Of a stretch of DNA of 64,000 bases, positions 56,581-64,000 are shown one piece after another. How positions within the stretch are numbered: the stretch's first letter is position 1; the number at the start of each line of letters is the position of its first letter. Under the pieces are notes generated by a model, which was not told the origin of the DNA, ran no database searches, and was given only the letters and a program-made list of their open reading frames with translations. The position numbers and the translations under genes are program-made. The stretch comes from CAZUMJ01 sp964621605 (GTDB lineage Bacteria > Actinomycetota > Acidimicrobiia > Acidimicrobiales > Iamiaceae), in contig CAZUMJ010000013.1 of assembly GCA_964621605.1 (NCBI GenBank), positions 1-64,000 of the forward strand. The letters are read 5' to 3'.

Positions 56581-57801
56581 CTAGCAAGCCGCTGCTTCGG
56601 TATGCGCCAAGACCCGGTCGAGCCACGCGAACGCTCGGGCGTGGAAGAGGCTTCGTGCGCCGGCTTCGCAGTGGTCGCCGGCGCCTTCGGCGTCTCGGAA
56701 GAGGATCAGGTCATGGGGGCATTGCAGAGCGGCCGCCAGCTGCGGGGCGCTGGCGCCGATGTCGTCGCGCTCCGCGTGGCATACGAGCGTCGGGCAGCTG
56801 ATCTGATGCGCATGGCCCTCCAGGCTGTACTCGCGCAGCATCTCGAGGTAGTCGAGCGGGCTGCGGGCGCCATGGACGAGTTGCCCGCGCCGAAGCGCCC
56901 AGCCGGCCGTCGGCTTCGCTGCCAGTCGGTCGAGCACTCGGCGGACCACCGCTGTTGGGAGCGCCTTGTGGGCTCGCAGTCCCTCGGCCAGGGGCCCGGG
57001 CATGCGGCTCAGCGCGGCTTCGAAGAGGTCGAACGATCCGCAGTCGGCAATGCATGCAGCGAGTCGGGGCTCGCCGGCAGCGGCACGAGGAGCGAGGTGG
57101 CCTCCCAGGCTGAGGCCCACGAGCGCCACACGGTGCGCGTCGATGCCGTCGACGCCGATCGTGTGGTCGAGCACGGCGCCGATCACCCGCTCCCAGTCGG
57201 GGCGGAGTGTGAGGCCCTGTTGGAGCAGCGCGGCGCCCTGGCCCGGACCGTCGAAGGCGACGACGTTGTATCCACGATCGAGCGCGGCGGCGCCGGTGAG
57301 GAAGTACAACTCTTCGGCGGTGCCGTCGTAGCCGCCGGTCAGGACGAGGGTCGGTGCTGTCGAGGGTTCCTGATGCGGGCGGAAGAGGTAGCCCGGCAAC
57401 GTGGTGCCTTCGAACGGAATCTGCAGGACCTCGGGCGGGCACGCGAGGAGTGCGGCCCCGGCCCGAAACGATGCGTTCTGGTCGCAGTTGCTCGCCACCA
57501 GCCGCTCGTCGATCGGACTGCCCATGAGCATGACCCCGGCGGTCCGGAAGTAGTTGGACGCTCGGAAGAACGCCGCGCGGGCAGAGACCGTCTGGCCGGC
57601 GGCGAGCGCGGCCTCGCCCATCGCGTGCGCGGAGGCTCCGAGGCTGTGCCATTCCCGGTGCCAGCTATCGAGGTCCTTCTCGTTGATGAGCGATGCCGTC
57701 GCCAAGCTCTCCCCGAAGTCGGCGCCGCCCGCAGCCGCCGTGCCGAGCAGGCGAAGCAGCTGTGCGTCGAGCAGTTCGTCGCGCAATGCAACTCGGGTCA
57801 T
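56581..57801 (-). CDS. FrsA-like alpha/beta hydrolase (DUF1100 / pseudooxynicotine hydrolase type)
   Basis: The 406-residue protein has a helical cap-forming N-terminal half (about 1-120) and a hydrolase core with the oxyanion block LVLTGGYDG, FDGPGQGA, the nucleophile elbow GLSLGGH (Ser231), the acid in CHAERDDIGASA, and a His in AGDHCEAGA. This layout is that of FrsA-like and 2,6-dihydroxypseudooxynicotine hydrolase proteins. Substrate unknown; a C-C or ester bond in an aromatic or lipid compound is likely. ATG 57801 has GGGAGG at the right distance. It diverges from a MarR regulator over a palindrome, so the regulator probably controls it. Confidence 0.85.
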   Translation of the reverse strand: MTRVALRDELLDAQLLRLLGTAAAGGADFGESLATASLINEKDLDSWHREWHSLGASAHAMGEAALAAGQTVSARAAFFRASNYFRTAGVMLMGSPIDERLVASNCDQNASFRAGAALLACPPEVLQIPFEGTTLPGYLFRPHQEPSTAPTLVLTGGYDGTAEELYFLTGAAALDRGYNVVAFDGPGQGAALLQQGLTLRPDWERVIGAVLDHTIGVDGIDAHRVALVGLSLGGHLAPRAAAGEPRLAACIADCGSFDLFEAALSRMPGPLAEGLRAHKALPTAVVRRVLDRLAAKPTAGWALRRGQLVHGARSPLDYLEMLREYSLEGHAHQISCPTLVCHAERDDIGASAPQLAAALQCPHDLILFRDAEGAGDHCEAGARSLFHARAFAWLDRVLAHTEAAAC

Positions 57802-57828
57802 GGAGCGCCTCCCGGGCAATCATGGTAC

Positions 57829-57847
57829 TATCTGAATAGTTTAGATA
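57829..57847. promoter_or_regulatory. Candidate MarR operator
   Basis: TATCTGAA-TAG-TTTAGATA: 8-base arms with seven matching positions in the AT-rich gap between the divergent FrsA-like and MarR genes. Size and placement are typical for a MarR dimer site. Confidence 0.6.
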
Positions 57848-57863
57848 CTAAAGGACTGTGCTC

Positions 57864-58340
57864 ATGGAGTCAACGGAGAACCGCGCCGCGTTGATCGCCC
57901 GCCTCACCCGCGAGGTCGGGCGCGATCTCGCGACAAAGACCGTCCTGTTCCACGCCGCGCTCGCCGGCCGCCTCGGGATGACCGCCACCGCTCTCAAGAG
58001 CCTGGATCTGCTGCGCGAGGCCGATCCGCCGCTGACCGCGAGAGACCTCGCCGATCGCACCGGGCTCACGCCTGGGGCGATCACGGGAGTCGTCGATCGC
58101 CTCGAGGAGCGTGGCTTCCTGGAGAGGGTGCGTGATCCATCAGACCGACGTCGCTGGGAACTGCGGCCGATCGCGGACCGTCGCGAACAGGTCATCGATC
58201 TGTTCGAGCCGCTCCGGGACTCGATCGCGCACATCTGCGCCGACTTCTCAGATGCCGACCTCGCGACGGTCGAACGGTTTCTCGCTCGCCTCGGGGGAGC
58301 GATGGATGATGCGGCGGCTGAGCTCAGGGCCAACGGCTGA
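57864..58340 (+). CDS. MarR-family transcriptional regulator
   Basis: The 158-residue protein is a winged-helix dimer with the MarR core: recognition helix in LTARDLADRTGLTPGAITGVVDRLEERG (about 58-85) and wing LERVRDPSDRRRWEL. ATG 57864 is preferred because AAGGA lies eight bases upstream; a GTG at 57858 is too close to it. It diverges from the hydrolase gene; ligand release by a phenolic or xenobiotic compound is the family norm. The ferredoxin gene follows after 124 bases and may have its own promoter. Confidence 0.9.
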   Translation: MESTENRAALIARLTREVGRDLATKTVLFHAALAGRLGMTATALKSLDLLREADPPLTARDLADRTGLTPGAITGVVDRLEERGFLERVRDPSDRRRWELRPIADRREQVIDLFEPLRDSIAHICADFSDADLATVERFLARLGGAMDDAAAELRANG

Positions 58341-58464
58341 TCCACCATCGCCCCAGGAGTTGGGCCCTTGGTCCGTGCCGCCTTCGTTCGGCCCGCGCTA
58401 CGGTAGAAATGAAACGTGTTCCAACTGGCTGGGCATCCCGGTCATCTCCGGAAGGGGACCGCAC

Positions 58465-58659
58465 ATGCGCGTCGTCGTCGACTACGACCTCTGCGAGAGC
58501 AATGCCATCTGCATGGGCATCGCGCCCGAGGTGTTCGAGGTGCGCGATGACGACCTCTTGTACATCCTCGACGAGCACCCACCCGAAGCCCTGCGGGCGA
58601 GGGTCGAGGAAGCCATTCGGCGCTGCCCCAAGCAGGCGCTGAGCCTCGAGGAAGCCTGA
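58465..58659 (+). CDS. Single-cluster ferredoxin ([3Fe-4S]/[4Fe-4S], P450-type)
   Basis: The 64-residue acidic ferredoxin has Cys9, Cys15 and Cys54 in CESNAIC and RRCPKQ. The position that is Cys in ordinary [4Fe-4S] ferredoxins is Asn12 (CxxNxxC), a pattern seen in actinobacterial ferredoxins that serve cytochromes P450. No P450 gene is in this window. GAAGGGG lies eight bases before ATG. Its stop is one base before the reductase start, so it is paired with that FAD enzyme. Confidence 0.92.
   Translation: MRVVVDYDLCESNAICMGIAPEVFEVRDDDLLYILDEHPPEALRARVEEAIRRCPKQALSLEEA
58648..58654 (+). promoter_or_regulatory. Shine-Dalgarno supporting a CTG start for the reductase
   Basis: GAGGAAG inside the ferredoxin 3' end is six bases before CTG 58661. 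The next ordinary start, GTG 58676, is 21 bases away and would cut off the first beta strand. Confidence 0.6.
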
Positions 58660-58660
58660 C

Positions 58661-59854
58661 CTGCGCCGCATCGCAGTGGTCGGCGCTTCGCTCGCCGGCC
58701 TGCAAGCCGCGGAGACCCTCCGCCACGAGGGCTTCGACGGTGAACTGACCCTCATCGGCGCCGAGGCGCACACGCCCTACGACCGGCCGCCGCTGTCGAA
58801 GCAGTTCCTCTCCGGGGCGTGGGACGAGGATCGACTCACGCTTGCTGCGGTTCGCGATGACCTTGCCGTGGACTGGCGCCTCGGCGTTCCCGCAGCGGGC
58901 CTCGACGTCGCCACGCGCACGGTGCAGTTCGCCGACGGCGAAGTGCTCACGTGCGACGGCATCGTGGTCGCGACGGGCGCCCAGGCGCGCACGGTCGCCT
59001 CGGCCGCGGGCCTTGCCGGAGTCCACGTCCTGCGCACCCTCGACGACGCGCGTGCCCTGCGCACCGCCGTCGAGGCGGGCCCACGCCACGTCGTGGTCGT
59101 CGGGGCCGGATTCATCGGCGCCGAGGTCGCCGCCACGCTGCGCGGGCTCGACCTCGCCGTGACGATCGTCGAGCCGCTCGATGCTCCACTGGTCCGTGCG
59201 CTCGGACGTGAGGTCGGCGACGTCGTGGCGGCGGTGCACCGCGCACACGGCGTCGACGTCCGTACCGGTGTCGGGGTGGCGGGCTTTCGGGGCGACGGCT
59301 TCGTCACAGGTGTCGACCTGACCGATGGCTCCTCGCTCGACGCCGACCTGGTCGTGGTCGGCATCGGGGCTGTGCCGACCACCGAGTGGCTGCGCGCCTC
59401 GGGCCTCACGCTCGACCCCGACGGTGGGCTGCACGCCGATGCCACGTGCCGGGTGGCGCCGGGCATCGTTGCAGCAGGCGACGTCGTGTCGTGGCCGAAT
59501 CCGGTCTTCGACGGCGAGCGCATGCGAGTCGAGCACTGGGACCACGCCTTCGACCAAGCTGCGCACGCCGCTCGCTCGCTGCTCGCCGGTGACGAAGCCG
59601 AGCCGTACGCCGCGGTGCCGTGGTTCTGGTCGGACCAGTACGACCGCAAGATCCAACTCGCCGGTCGACCCGATGGTGCAGACGAGGTGGTCGTGGTCGA
59701 GGGCTCGTTCGCCGAGGCGCGCTTCGTGGTCCTGTACGGTCGGGCCGGACGGCTGCGCGCGGTGCTCGGCATGAACCGACCTCGTGCTGTCGTGCAGCTG
59801 CGTCCCCGTATCGCCGAGGGGATCAGCCTCGCCGATGCCAGGAGCCGCTTCTGA
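58661..59854 (+). CDS. FAD-dependent ferredoxin reductase
   Basis: The 397-residue flavoprotein resembles rubredoxin/ferredoxin reductases (ThcD/CamA type) that pass electrons from NADH to a small ferredoxin. FAD motif RRIAVVGASLAGLQAAE at the N-terminus, YDRPPLSK, the NADH motif VVVVGAGFIGAEVAATL, and GDVVSWPNP near the C-terminal FAD site are all visible. With GTG 58676 the protein would begin at VVGAS, in the middle of the first strand; CTG 58661 with its Shine-Dalgarno restores it. It follows the ferredoxin gene by one base. The stop overlaps the next ATG (TGATG). Confidence 0.9.
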   Translation: MRRIAVVGASLAGLQAAETLRHEGFDGELTLIGAEAHTPYDRPPLSKQFLSGAWDEDRLTLAAVRDDLAVDWRLGVPAAGLDVATRTVQFADGEVLTCDGIVVATGAQARTVASAAGLAGVHVLRTLDDARALRTAVEAGPRHVVVVGAGFIGAEVAATLRGLDLAVTIVEPLDAPLVRALGREVGDVVAAVHRAHGVDVRTGVGVAGFRGDGFVTGVDLTDGSSLDADLVVVGIGAVPTTEWLRASGLTLDPDGGLHADATCRVAPGIVAAGDVVSWPNPVFDGERMRVEHWDHAFDQAAHAARSLLAGDEAEPYAAVPWFWSDQYDRKIQLAGRPDGADEVVVVEGSFAEARFVVLYGRAGRLRAVLGMNRPRAVVQLRPRIAEGISLADARSRF

Positions 59855-60531
59855 TGTCCAGCCCCATGGTCGCAGCCGCTGCCGCACTCACGGTTCCCGG
59901 TGGGGTGCTGCTCGGTCTCGCGGGGTGCTGTGCGCTCGTGAACTGGTGGGCCGTCTGGGTCGGAAATCGCAAGGCGGAGTGGGTGGCAAAGCCCGCCACG
60001 CTCACGCTGCTCGTGGCGGTGGCGGCGGTTCTCACGCCTGCCGACTCCGGCGTGCGGTGGTGGATGCTCGCCGGGCTCGTGTGCTCGTTGGCGGGGGACG
60101 TGTTCCTCATGCTGCCGCGTGAGCAGTTCGTCGCCGGACTCGCATCGTTTCTGCTCGGCCACATCGCCTACATCGTTGCGCTCACCCTGCAGCACGAGTC
60201 CTGGGGGCTCACACTGGTCGGGATCGCAGCGGTGGTCGCAGCACTCGCCTTGGTGGGGTGGCGCATCCTCGGTGCCGTGCGCCGAGGCGACGACGCCGCG
60301 TTCGCCGCACCCGTCGTTGTCTACATGGCGGTGATCTCGGTCATGGTCATCGCTGCGTTCGGCACCGCAGGGGCGGTGGCGATCATCGGTGCCGTGCTGT
60401 TCTATGTCTCCGATGCCACGCTCGCCTGGAACAAGTTCGTTCGGCCGTTTCGTGCCGGTCGCCTTGCCGTCATGACCACCTATCACCTCGGTCAGGTCGG
60501 CCTCGTGTTGTCGCTGGTGCACGGTGGCTGA
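59854..60531 (+). CDS. Lysoplasmalogenase (YhhN family)
   Basis: The 225-residue protein has about eight hydrophobic helices and the YhhN-family blocks KPATLTLLVAVAAV, LAGDVFLMLPREQFVAGLASFLLGHIAY and FYVSDATLAWNKFV with conserved Asp residues that serve catalysis. The family cleaves the vinyl-ether bond of lysoplasmalogens; whether this organism has plasmalogens is unknown. ATG overlaps the reductase stop by one base, a link of uncertain meaning. The stop overlaps the next gene by eight bases. Confidence 0.85.
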   Translation: MSSPMVAAAAALTVPGGVLLGLAGCCALVNWWAVWVGNRKAEWVAKPATLTLLVAVAAVLTPADSGVRWWMLAGLVCSLAGDVFLMLPREQFVAGLASFLLGHIAYIVALTLQHESWGLTLVGIAAVVAALALVGWRILGAVRRGDDAAFAAPVVVYMAVISVMVIAAFGTAGAVAIIGAVLFYVSDATLAWNKFVRPFRAGRLAVMTTYHLGQVGLVLSLVHGG

Positions 60532-61114
60532 GGAGCAGGTGGGGCACACCGTGGCACGGATCGACACGACACGCGCGCGGGATCAGGTCGCTCGACGCCG
60601 GCGATTGTCTGGAGCAGCGCTCGTGCTCGTGGCGTGCGGTTCGGTCCTCGTGGCCTGCGGTGCCGCCCGCCTCGACACCACCGAGATGCGTTCGCAGATC
60701 GCATCCACGCTGCGCACCCGCTACGCGCCGGCATCGGTCGGGGCGGTGACCTGCCCGGGCAAGGTGCGCGCACGGAAGGGAGCGTCGTTCCGCTGCACGG
60801 TCGACGTGGGCGGCGTGCCCGTGGCGGTCACCGTCAAGCAGACCGACGCGGAAGGGTCGCTCAGCCTGTCGACGGACAAGGCCGTGATCGTGGTGGCCAA
60901 GGTGCACGACGACCTCACGCATCAGCTCCAAGCGGCGTACAGGTCAGATTCCGGAGTTCCGCCGGTGACGGTCGACTGTGGGCCCGACGAAGTGCAAGTC
61001 CTGGCCGTGGGTGCGCACCTCCGCTGCACGGCGGCCACGCCCGCGGGCAGCCTGGCGTACCAGGTGCGTGTCCGAGACACGGCGGGCACCGTGGAGTACC
61101 AGCCGGTCGCCTGA
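60524..61114 (+). CDS. Tandem DUF4333-domain lipoprotein-like protein
   Basis: The 196-residue protein has a basic N-terminal region, one hydrophobic segment (about 30-46) with two LVAC lipobox-like sites (Cys38, Cys45), then two copies of DUF4333. Each copy carries a Cys pair spaced about 17 apart (VTCPGK to FRCTVD, VDCGPD to LRCTAA) that probably forms a disulfide. The long stretch before the hydrophobic segment is odd for a lipoprotein signal; a later start is possible but none is supported by a ribosome site. Function unknown; outer face of the membrane. Confidence 0.75.
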   Translation: MAEEQVGHTVARIDTTRARDQVARRRRLSGAALVLVACGSVLVACGAARLDTTEMRSQIASTLRTRYAPASVGAVTCPGKVRARKGASFRCTVDVGGVPVAVTVKQTDAEGSLSLSTDKAVIVVAKVHDDLTHQLQAAYRSDSGVPPVTVDCGPDEVQVLAVGAHLRCTAATPAGSLAYQVRVRDTAGTVEYQPVA

Positions 61115-61115
61115 G

Positions 61116-61138
61116 CGCACGCCCCGGTGGCCGGTGCG
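61116..61138. terminator. Hairpin between convergent genes
   Basis: CGCAC-GCC, loop CCGGT, GGC-CG-GTGCG, followed by TT; it lies just past the DUF4333 gene and before the metallophosphatase 3' end. Confidence 0.4.
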
Positions 61139-61160
61139 TTGCGCGTCCGCCGAGCGGAGC

Positions 61161-62384
61161 TCACCGAGGGCGCCGCGGCCAGGTCCACGAGAAGCACCGG
61201 TCGCTGAGGCCCCCCGGTGTCCACACCCGGTACGCGCCCAGCAGGGCATCGCCCGTGCGCTCGGTCCAACGGATCGCGGCCGGTGCAGCGACCCTCCGAA
61301 CGACTTGGCGAACGCCGCCTTCGTGCACCACGTACCCGGCCCACACCCCCGGGTAGTCCTTCACCGACCCAACGCTCGTGATGACAACCGGTCCGTGCGC
61401 CCAGCGGCGGTTGCGGTGCACGTGGCCGGTGGTGACGAACGCAGCGGGGTTGGCGGCCGCAAGCGCGTCAAGGGTTTCGGTGGCGTCGTCGTGGGGGATG
61501 CCGAGCGGCCATCCCACAGGAACGGCGACGCGCGCCGGGTGATGATGGATGGCCACCAGCACGGCCCCCGGAGCGGTCGTGGCGCGCGCCACGATGTCCG
61601 CTCGGAGATGGCCGAGGCGTCCACGATCGTCACCCGCGCGCGTTGAGTCGACGAACAGGAGGCGAAGCCCCGGTACGTCCAAGTGTTGGACGCCGCGCAC
61701 CAGGTCGAACCCGTGCGGTGCCAGCGCCACCTCGGGCTCGACGGTGCGGCGGCGCTTGGTCTCGTGGTTGCCGGGCAGGATGTCGATCGGCACCGGTGCG
61801 CCTGCGAGGGCGTCGACTGCCCGAACCCAGGACCCAGGATGGCTCTGGTCCACCACGTCGCCCTTCACGATGAGGCGTGCAGCGCCCCAGGCGACGGCTT
61901 CGCGCCGCGCGGCGCGCGCACACCGCTCGGGGTGTGGGTCGTCGAGGTCGTTGTCGCTGATCGTGTGGAGGTAGCCGAACGTCGTGGCACCCACGTGCAG
62001 GTCGCTGATGGTGGCGAACCGATAGAGCTCTTCGCCCGGTGGCGGGGTGAGCGTGCGAGCGGTGAGCCGCGCCACGCCGTCGGGCACGCCGTCGCCGGCG
62101 ACGGTCACCTCGAGCGCACGCGAGGTGGGGAGGTCGGCCAGCACCGCCGAGCCGGGCCCCCCGTCTGTCATGACCTGCACGTCGCTGTCGGCGGCGCTGA
62201 TGCGCACCGGACCTGGCCCGAGTGCACCCCAGGTGACCTGGAGCGTGGTGTCTTCGACGGCGAACACCTCGAGACGGTGCGCGCGCGGCCCGTTGTGGCG
62301 GCCGAGCGCGTCGCGCACCTCCGGCAGCGTCGGGACACGCCCCGACGCGACTGCCCGGCGCGCCGCCCAACGGATCGGGCCCAT
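61161..62384 (-). CDS. Calcineurin-like metallophosphatase
   Basis: The 407-residue protein has a beta-sandwich-like N-terminal domain (about 30-135) and a metallophosphatase domain. Metal-binding motifs in order are ISDLHVG (D, H), IVKGDVVDQSHPG, PGNHE, AIHHHP and TTGHVHRN: the full di-metal set. The fold suits phosphodiesterases acting on cyclic nucleotides or nucleic acid; two cyclases in the window make a cyclic-nucleotide role conceivable, but this is not shown. ATG 62384 is the likely start; there is no strong ribosome site. A gap of 130 bases separates it from the upstream aminopeptidase gene. Confidence 0.85.
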   Translation of the reverse strand: MGPIRWAARRAVASGRVPTLPEVRDALGRHNGPRAHRLEVFAVEDTTLQVTWGALGPGPVRISAADSDVQVMTDGGPGSAVLADLPTSRALEVTVAGDGVPDGVARLTARTLTPPPGEELYRFATISDLHVGATTFGYLHTISDNDLDDPHPERCARAARREAVAWGAARLIVKGDVVDQSHPGSWVRAVDALAGAPVPIDILPGNHETKRRRTVEPEVALAPHGFDLVRGVQHLDVPGLRLLFVDSTRAGDDRGRLGHLRADIVARATTAPGAVLVAIHHHPARVAVPVGWPLGIPHDDATETLDALAAANPAAFVTTGHVHRNRRWAHGPVVITSVGSVKDYPGVWAGYVVHEGGVRQVVRRVAAPAAIRWTERTGDALLGAYRVWTPGGLSDRCFSWTWPRRPR

Positions 62385-62514
62385 CGGTCCGCTCGGGCGG
62401 TGGCGCGGCGTGCTCACCCGCGGGAGCCGACACCGCGCCGCGCGCCCACGGTGCCTGCGCGGCGGTCCGAGGGGTGTCGGCCGCCCTCGTCTTCGCCTCG
62501 GGGTAGACGGGCCG

Positions 62515-64000
62515 TCACCGGAGCGCGGCGCCCAGGGCGGGTGCCTCGCGCGTCGCCAGGCCCACCGTGACGCGCATGCGCTCGATGTGCTGGTGGAACT
62601 GCTTCGCGGCCTGGGGGACGGGGTGTGCGTCGAGGAACGCCTCGACCTCGGCCGCGAGGTTGGCGTCCGCGATCGTGCGGACACCGCCCACCATGCGCGA
62701 GATGGCGTTCGTCGGGAGCCGTTCGAGCAGCTCGGCCCAGTGCTGTGTTGCGAACTCCCATGCCACGCGTGCGTTCGCCCGATTGGCGAGTGCCCGGCTC
62801 AGGAGCAGGCCCGCATCTTGGGTGCGCACGTGCGAGCTCAGGAGCAGGTCGCAGAAGCGTCCGAACTGGGTGGCGTCTTCGCAGTCGGCGAGCGCACCCA
62901 GGTAGCGCAGCGTGTCCTGCGGAGTCGTGGCAGCCTTCGAGCGGGCAAGGAACTCGTCAAAGGTCGCAGCGTCGGCGTGCGCGGCGACGATACGGACCGC
63001 CGCGTCGCGGATGGCCGGGTCGACCGAGCGCGTGCCGGTGACGATCTCGTGGCTCTGCGCCAGCACCGTTGGGTCACCCCCGAGGAGTCCTCGCGCCTCG
63101 AACAGGGCAGCCCGCAACGTCGCGTCACGCTCCGACTCGTCGGCTTGGGGGGCGTCGCCAAGGAGGTCGACGGCGGGCTGCAGCACGCGCCCTGTGAAGC
63201 CCTGCAGGTCGGCGCGATCCGCGTCGGATGCGATCCGATCGAGGGTGGACAGGATCGACACGACCCGGCGCCAGACGGTCAGATCACGCTCGCCCTGCCA
63301 CGCGTCGATGAGGCCCAGCACGGTCGCGGCGGACTCGTCACCCGCAAGGACCGACGCCCACAGGTCGTCGAGGAGCGTGTACCGCTCGACTGAGCTGAGC
63401 ACCTCGGGGCCGCGAGCCCGCAAGGTGTCGAGGAGGTCTGCTGCGTAGCGGACACGGAAGAAGCCGCTGCTCTCGCGGTTCACGACCACCCAGGTGGCGG
63501 GCTCGCCCAGGTCGACGTCGAGCGTGTCGCCGTCGAGGAGCACGGCGCGCTCGTGGGCGCCCTGCGCGCTGCCCCAGCGGAGCAGAACCGGAACCGCCCA
63601 TCGCGACTCCGTGTCGCCACCCAGGTAGCGGAACGGTCGTTGGGTGAGGCGCAGCACGGTGGCGTCGTCGCGGAGCTCGGCGTCGACTACGGGGTGCCCG
63701 CCCTGGAAGATCCACGAGTCCGCGATGCGGCGCACGGGCTCCCCGGTTGCTTCCTCGAGGGCGTCCCAGAGGTCGCTGGTCTCGGTGTTCGCGTACGCGT
63801 GACGGGCGAGGTAGGCGGCGATGCCGGCACGGAACGGCCGCTCGCCGAGGAACTGCTCGAGCATGCGTACGACCGAGCAGCCCTTCTCGTAGGTGAGCAC
63901 GTCGAACATGCCCTCGGCGTCTTCGGGGGAGATCACCGGGAACTCGATGGGGCGCGTGGCAGCCAGGGCGTCGGTGTCGAACGCTGCTGAACGGCTGGCG
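62515..64000 (-). CDS. M1-family aminopeptidase (PepN-like), C-terminal part
   Basis: This is an open frame that runs off the right edge; about 494 residues are inside. It begins within the catalytic domain after the HExxH motif, which is outside the window. Visible are ATRPIEFPVISPEDAEGMFDVLTYEKGCSVVRMLEQFLG, the segment with the catalytic Tyr (here YEKG), then the ERAP1-like C-terminal helical domain with repeated Ala/Asp/Arg helices to the stop. The enzyme removes N-terminal residues from peptides in the cytoplasm. Confidence 0.9.
   Translation of the reverse strand, partial: ASRSAAFDTDALAATRPIEFPVISPEDAEGMFDVLTYEKGCSVVRMLEQFLGERPFRAGIAAYLARHAYANTETSDLWDALEEATGEPVRRIADSWIFQGGHPVVDAELRDDATVLRLTQRPFRYLGGDTESRWAVPVLLRWGSAQGAHERAVLLDGDTLDVDLGEPATWVVVNRESSGFFRVRYAADLLDTLRARGPEVLSSVERYTLLDDLWASVLAGDESAATVLGLIDAWQGERDLTVWRRVVSILSTLDRIASDADRADLQGFTGRVLQPAVDLLGDAPQADESERDATLRAALFEARGLLGGDPTVLAQSHEIVTGTRSVDPAIRDAAVRIVAAHADAATFDEFLARSKAATTPQDTLRYLGALADCEDATQFGRFCDLLLSSHVRTQDAGLLLSRALANRANARVAWEFATQHWAELLERLPTNAISRMVGGVRTIADANLAAEVEAFLDAHPVPQAAKQFHQHIERMRVTVGLATREAPALGAALR

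Overview
The window looks like chromosomal DNA of a very G+C-rich actinobacterium (about 70% by eye, not counted). The family markers point the same way: a DtxR-type metallorepressor, a full-length actinobacterial Lhr helicase, DUF3097, a SepX/GlpR-like membrane protein, a Ruc-like zinc-ribbon protein next to galU, and many apparently leaderless genes. Acidimicrobiia is my guess at the class, but that is weak. I see no phage, insertion sequence, integrase or CRISPR array. Coding density is high and no gene-free stretch exceeds 300 bases; the longest, 56351-56580 (230 bases), holds a hairpin pair and a repeat.

Region by region. 1-2.7 kb: the 5' tip of an ABC transporter ATPase gene diverging from a TetR regulator, then a thioesterase coupled to a DNA-3-methyladenine glycosylase. 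2.8-6.2 kb: a HelD-like RNA polymerase-recycling ATPase, convergent with a DtxR-family regulator that diverges from a cupredoxin lipoprotein. 6.4-16.3 kb: lhr, then a type II NADH dehydrogenase with a large histidine-rich insertion, then a cyclase/STAND-ATPase regulator. 16.4-18.3 kb (minus strand): 1-Cys peroxiredoxin, tRNA-Arg(CCT), CDF metal exporter. 18.4-24.1 kb: an unknown gene, a sulfatase-family hydrolase coupled to an EEP hydrolase, and a CocE-like lipoprotein hydrolase. 24.1-31.6 kb: crotonase, M50 protease, DUF3097, ABC-F ATPase, TerB-like protein, Nfu-type Fe-S scaffold, secreted alpha/beta hydrolase. 31.6-41.7 kb: membrane glycosyltransferases, dxs, a second class III cyclase, a PAP2 protein with an LPG-synthase-like flippase, an LprG-like lipoprotein, an alpha/beta hydrolase and a hotdog thioesterase. 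41.8-44.5 kb: tldD and tldE.

44.6-56.4 kb is the most distinctive region. A Ruc-like redox-chaperone gene with a CIRCE (HrcA) operator diverges from galU. Then, all on the plus strand, come moeA, moaA, a five-gene molybdenum oxidoreductase complex (membrane subunit, NarB/NapA-type catalytic subunit, four-cluster ferredoxin subunit, Tat-type Rieske protein, small membrane protein), an HPP-family transporter, mobA, moaC, a SepX-like gene and tRNA-Ala(CGC). The cofactor genes and the enzyme that would need bis-MGD are interleaved and mostly overlap by 1-4 bases. The module sits inside what is, in mycobacteria, a short galU-moeA-rimJ-sepX neighbourhood. This is the best candidate here for an undescribed system.

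56.6-64 kb: an FrsA-like hydrolase diverging from a MarR regulator across a palindrome, a single-cluster ferredoxin with its FAD reductase (apparently a CTG start), a lysoplasmalogenase, a tandem DUF4333 protein, a metallophosphatase, and the C-terminal part of an M1 aminopeptidase that runs off the right edge.

Two themes recur. At least thirteen genes have a TANNNT hexamer 6-9 bases before the start codon with no Shine-Dalgarno, the signature of leaderless mRNAs. Short tandem repeats have expanded inside or at the 3' ends of otherwise conserved genes (ndh, the M50 gene, tldE, moeA, moaC, the HPP gene).
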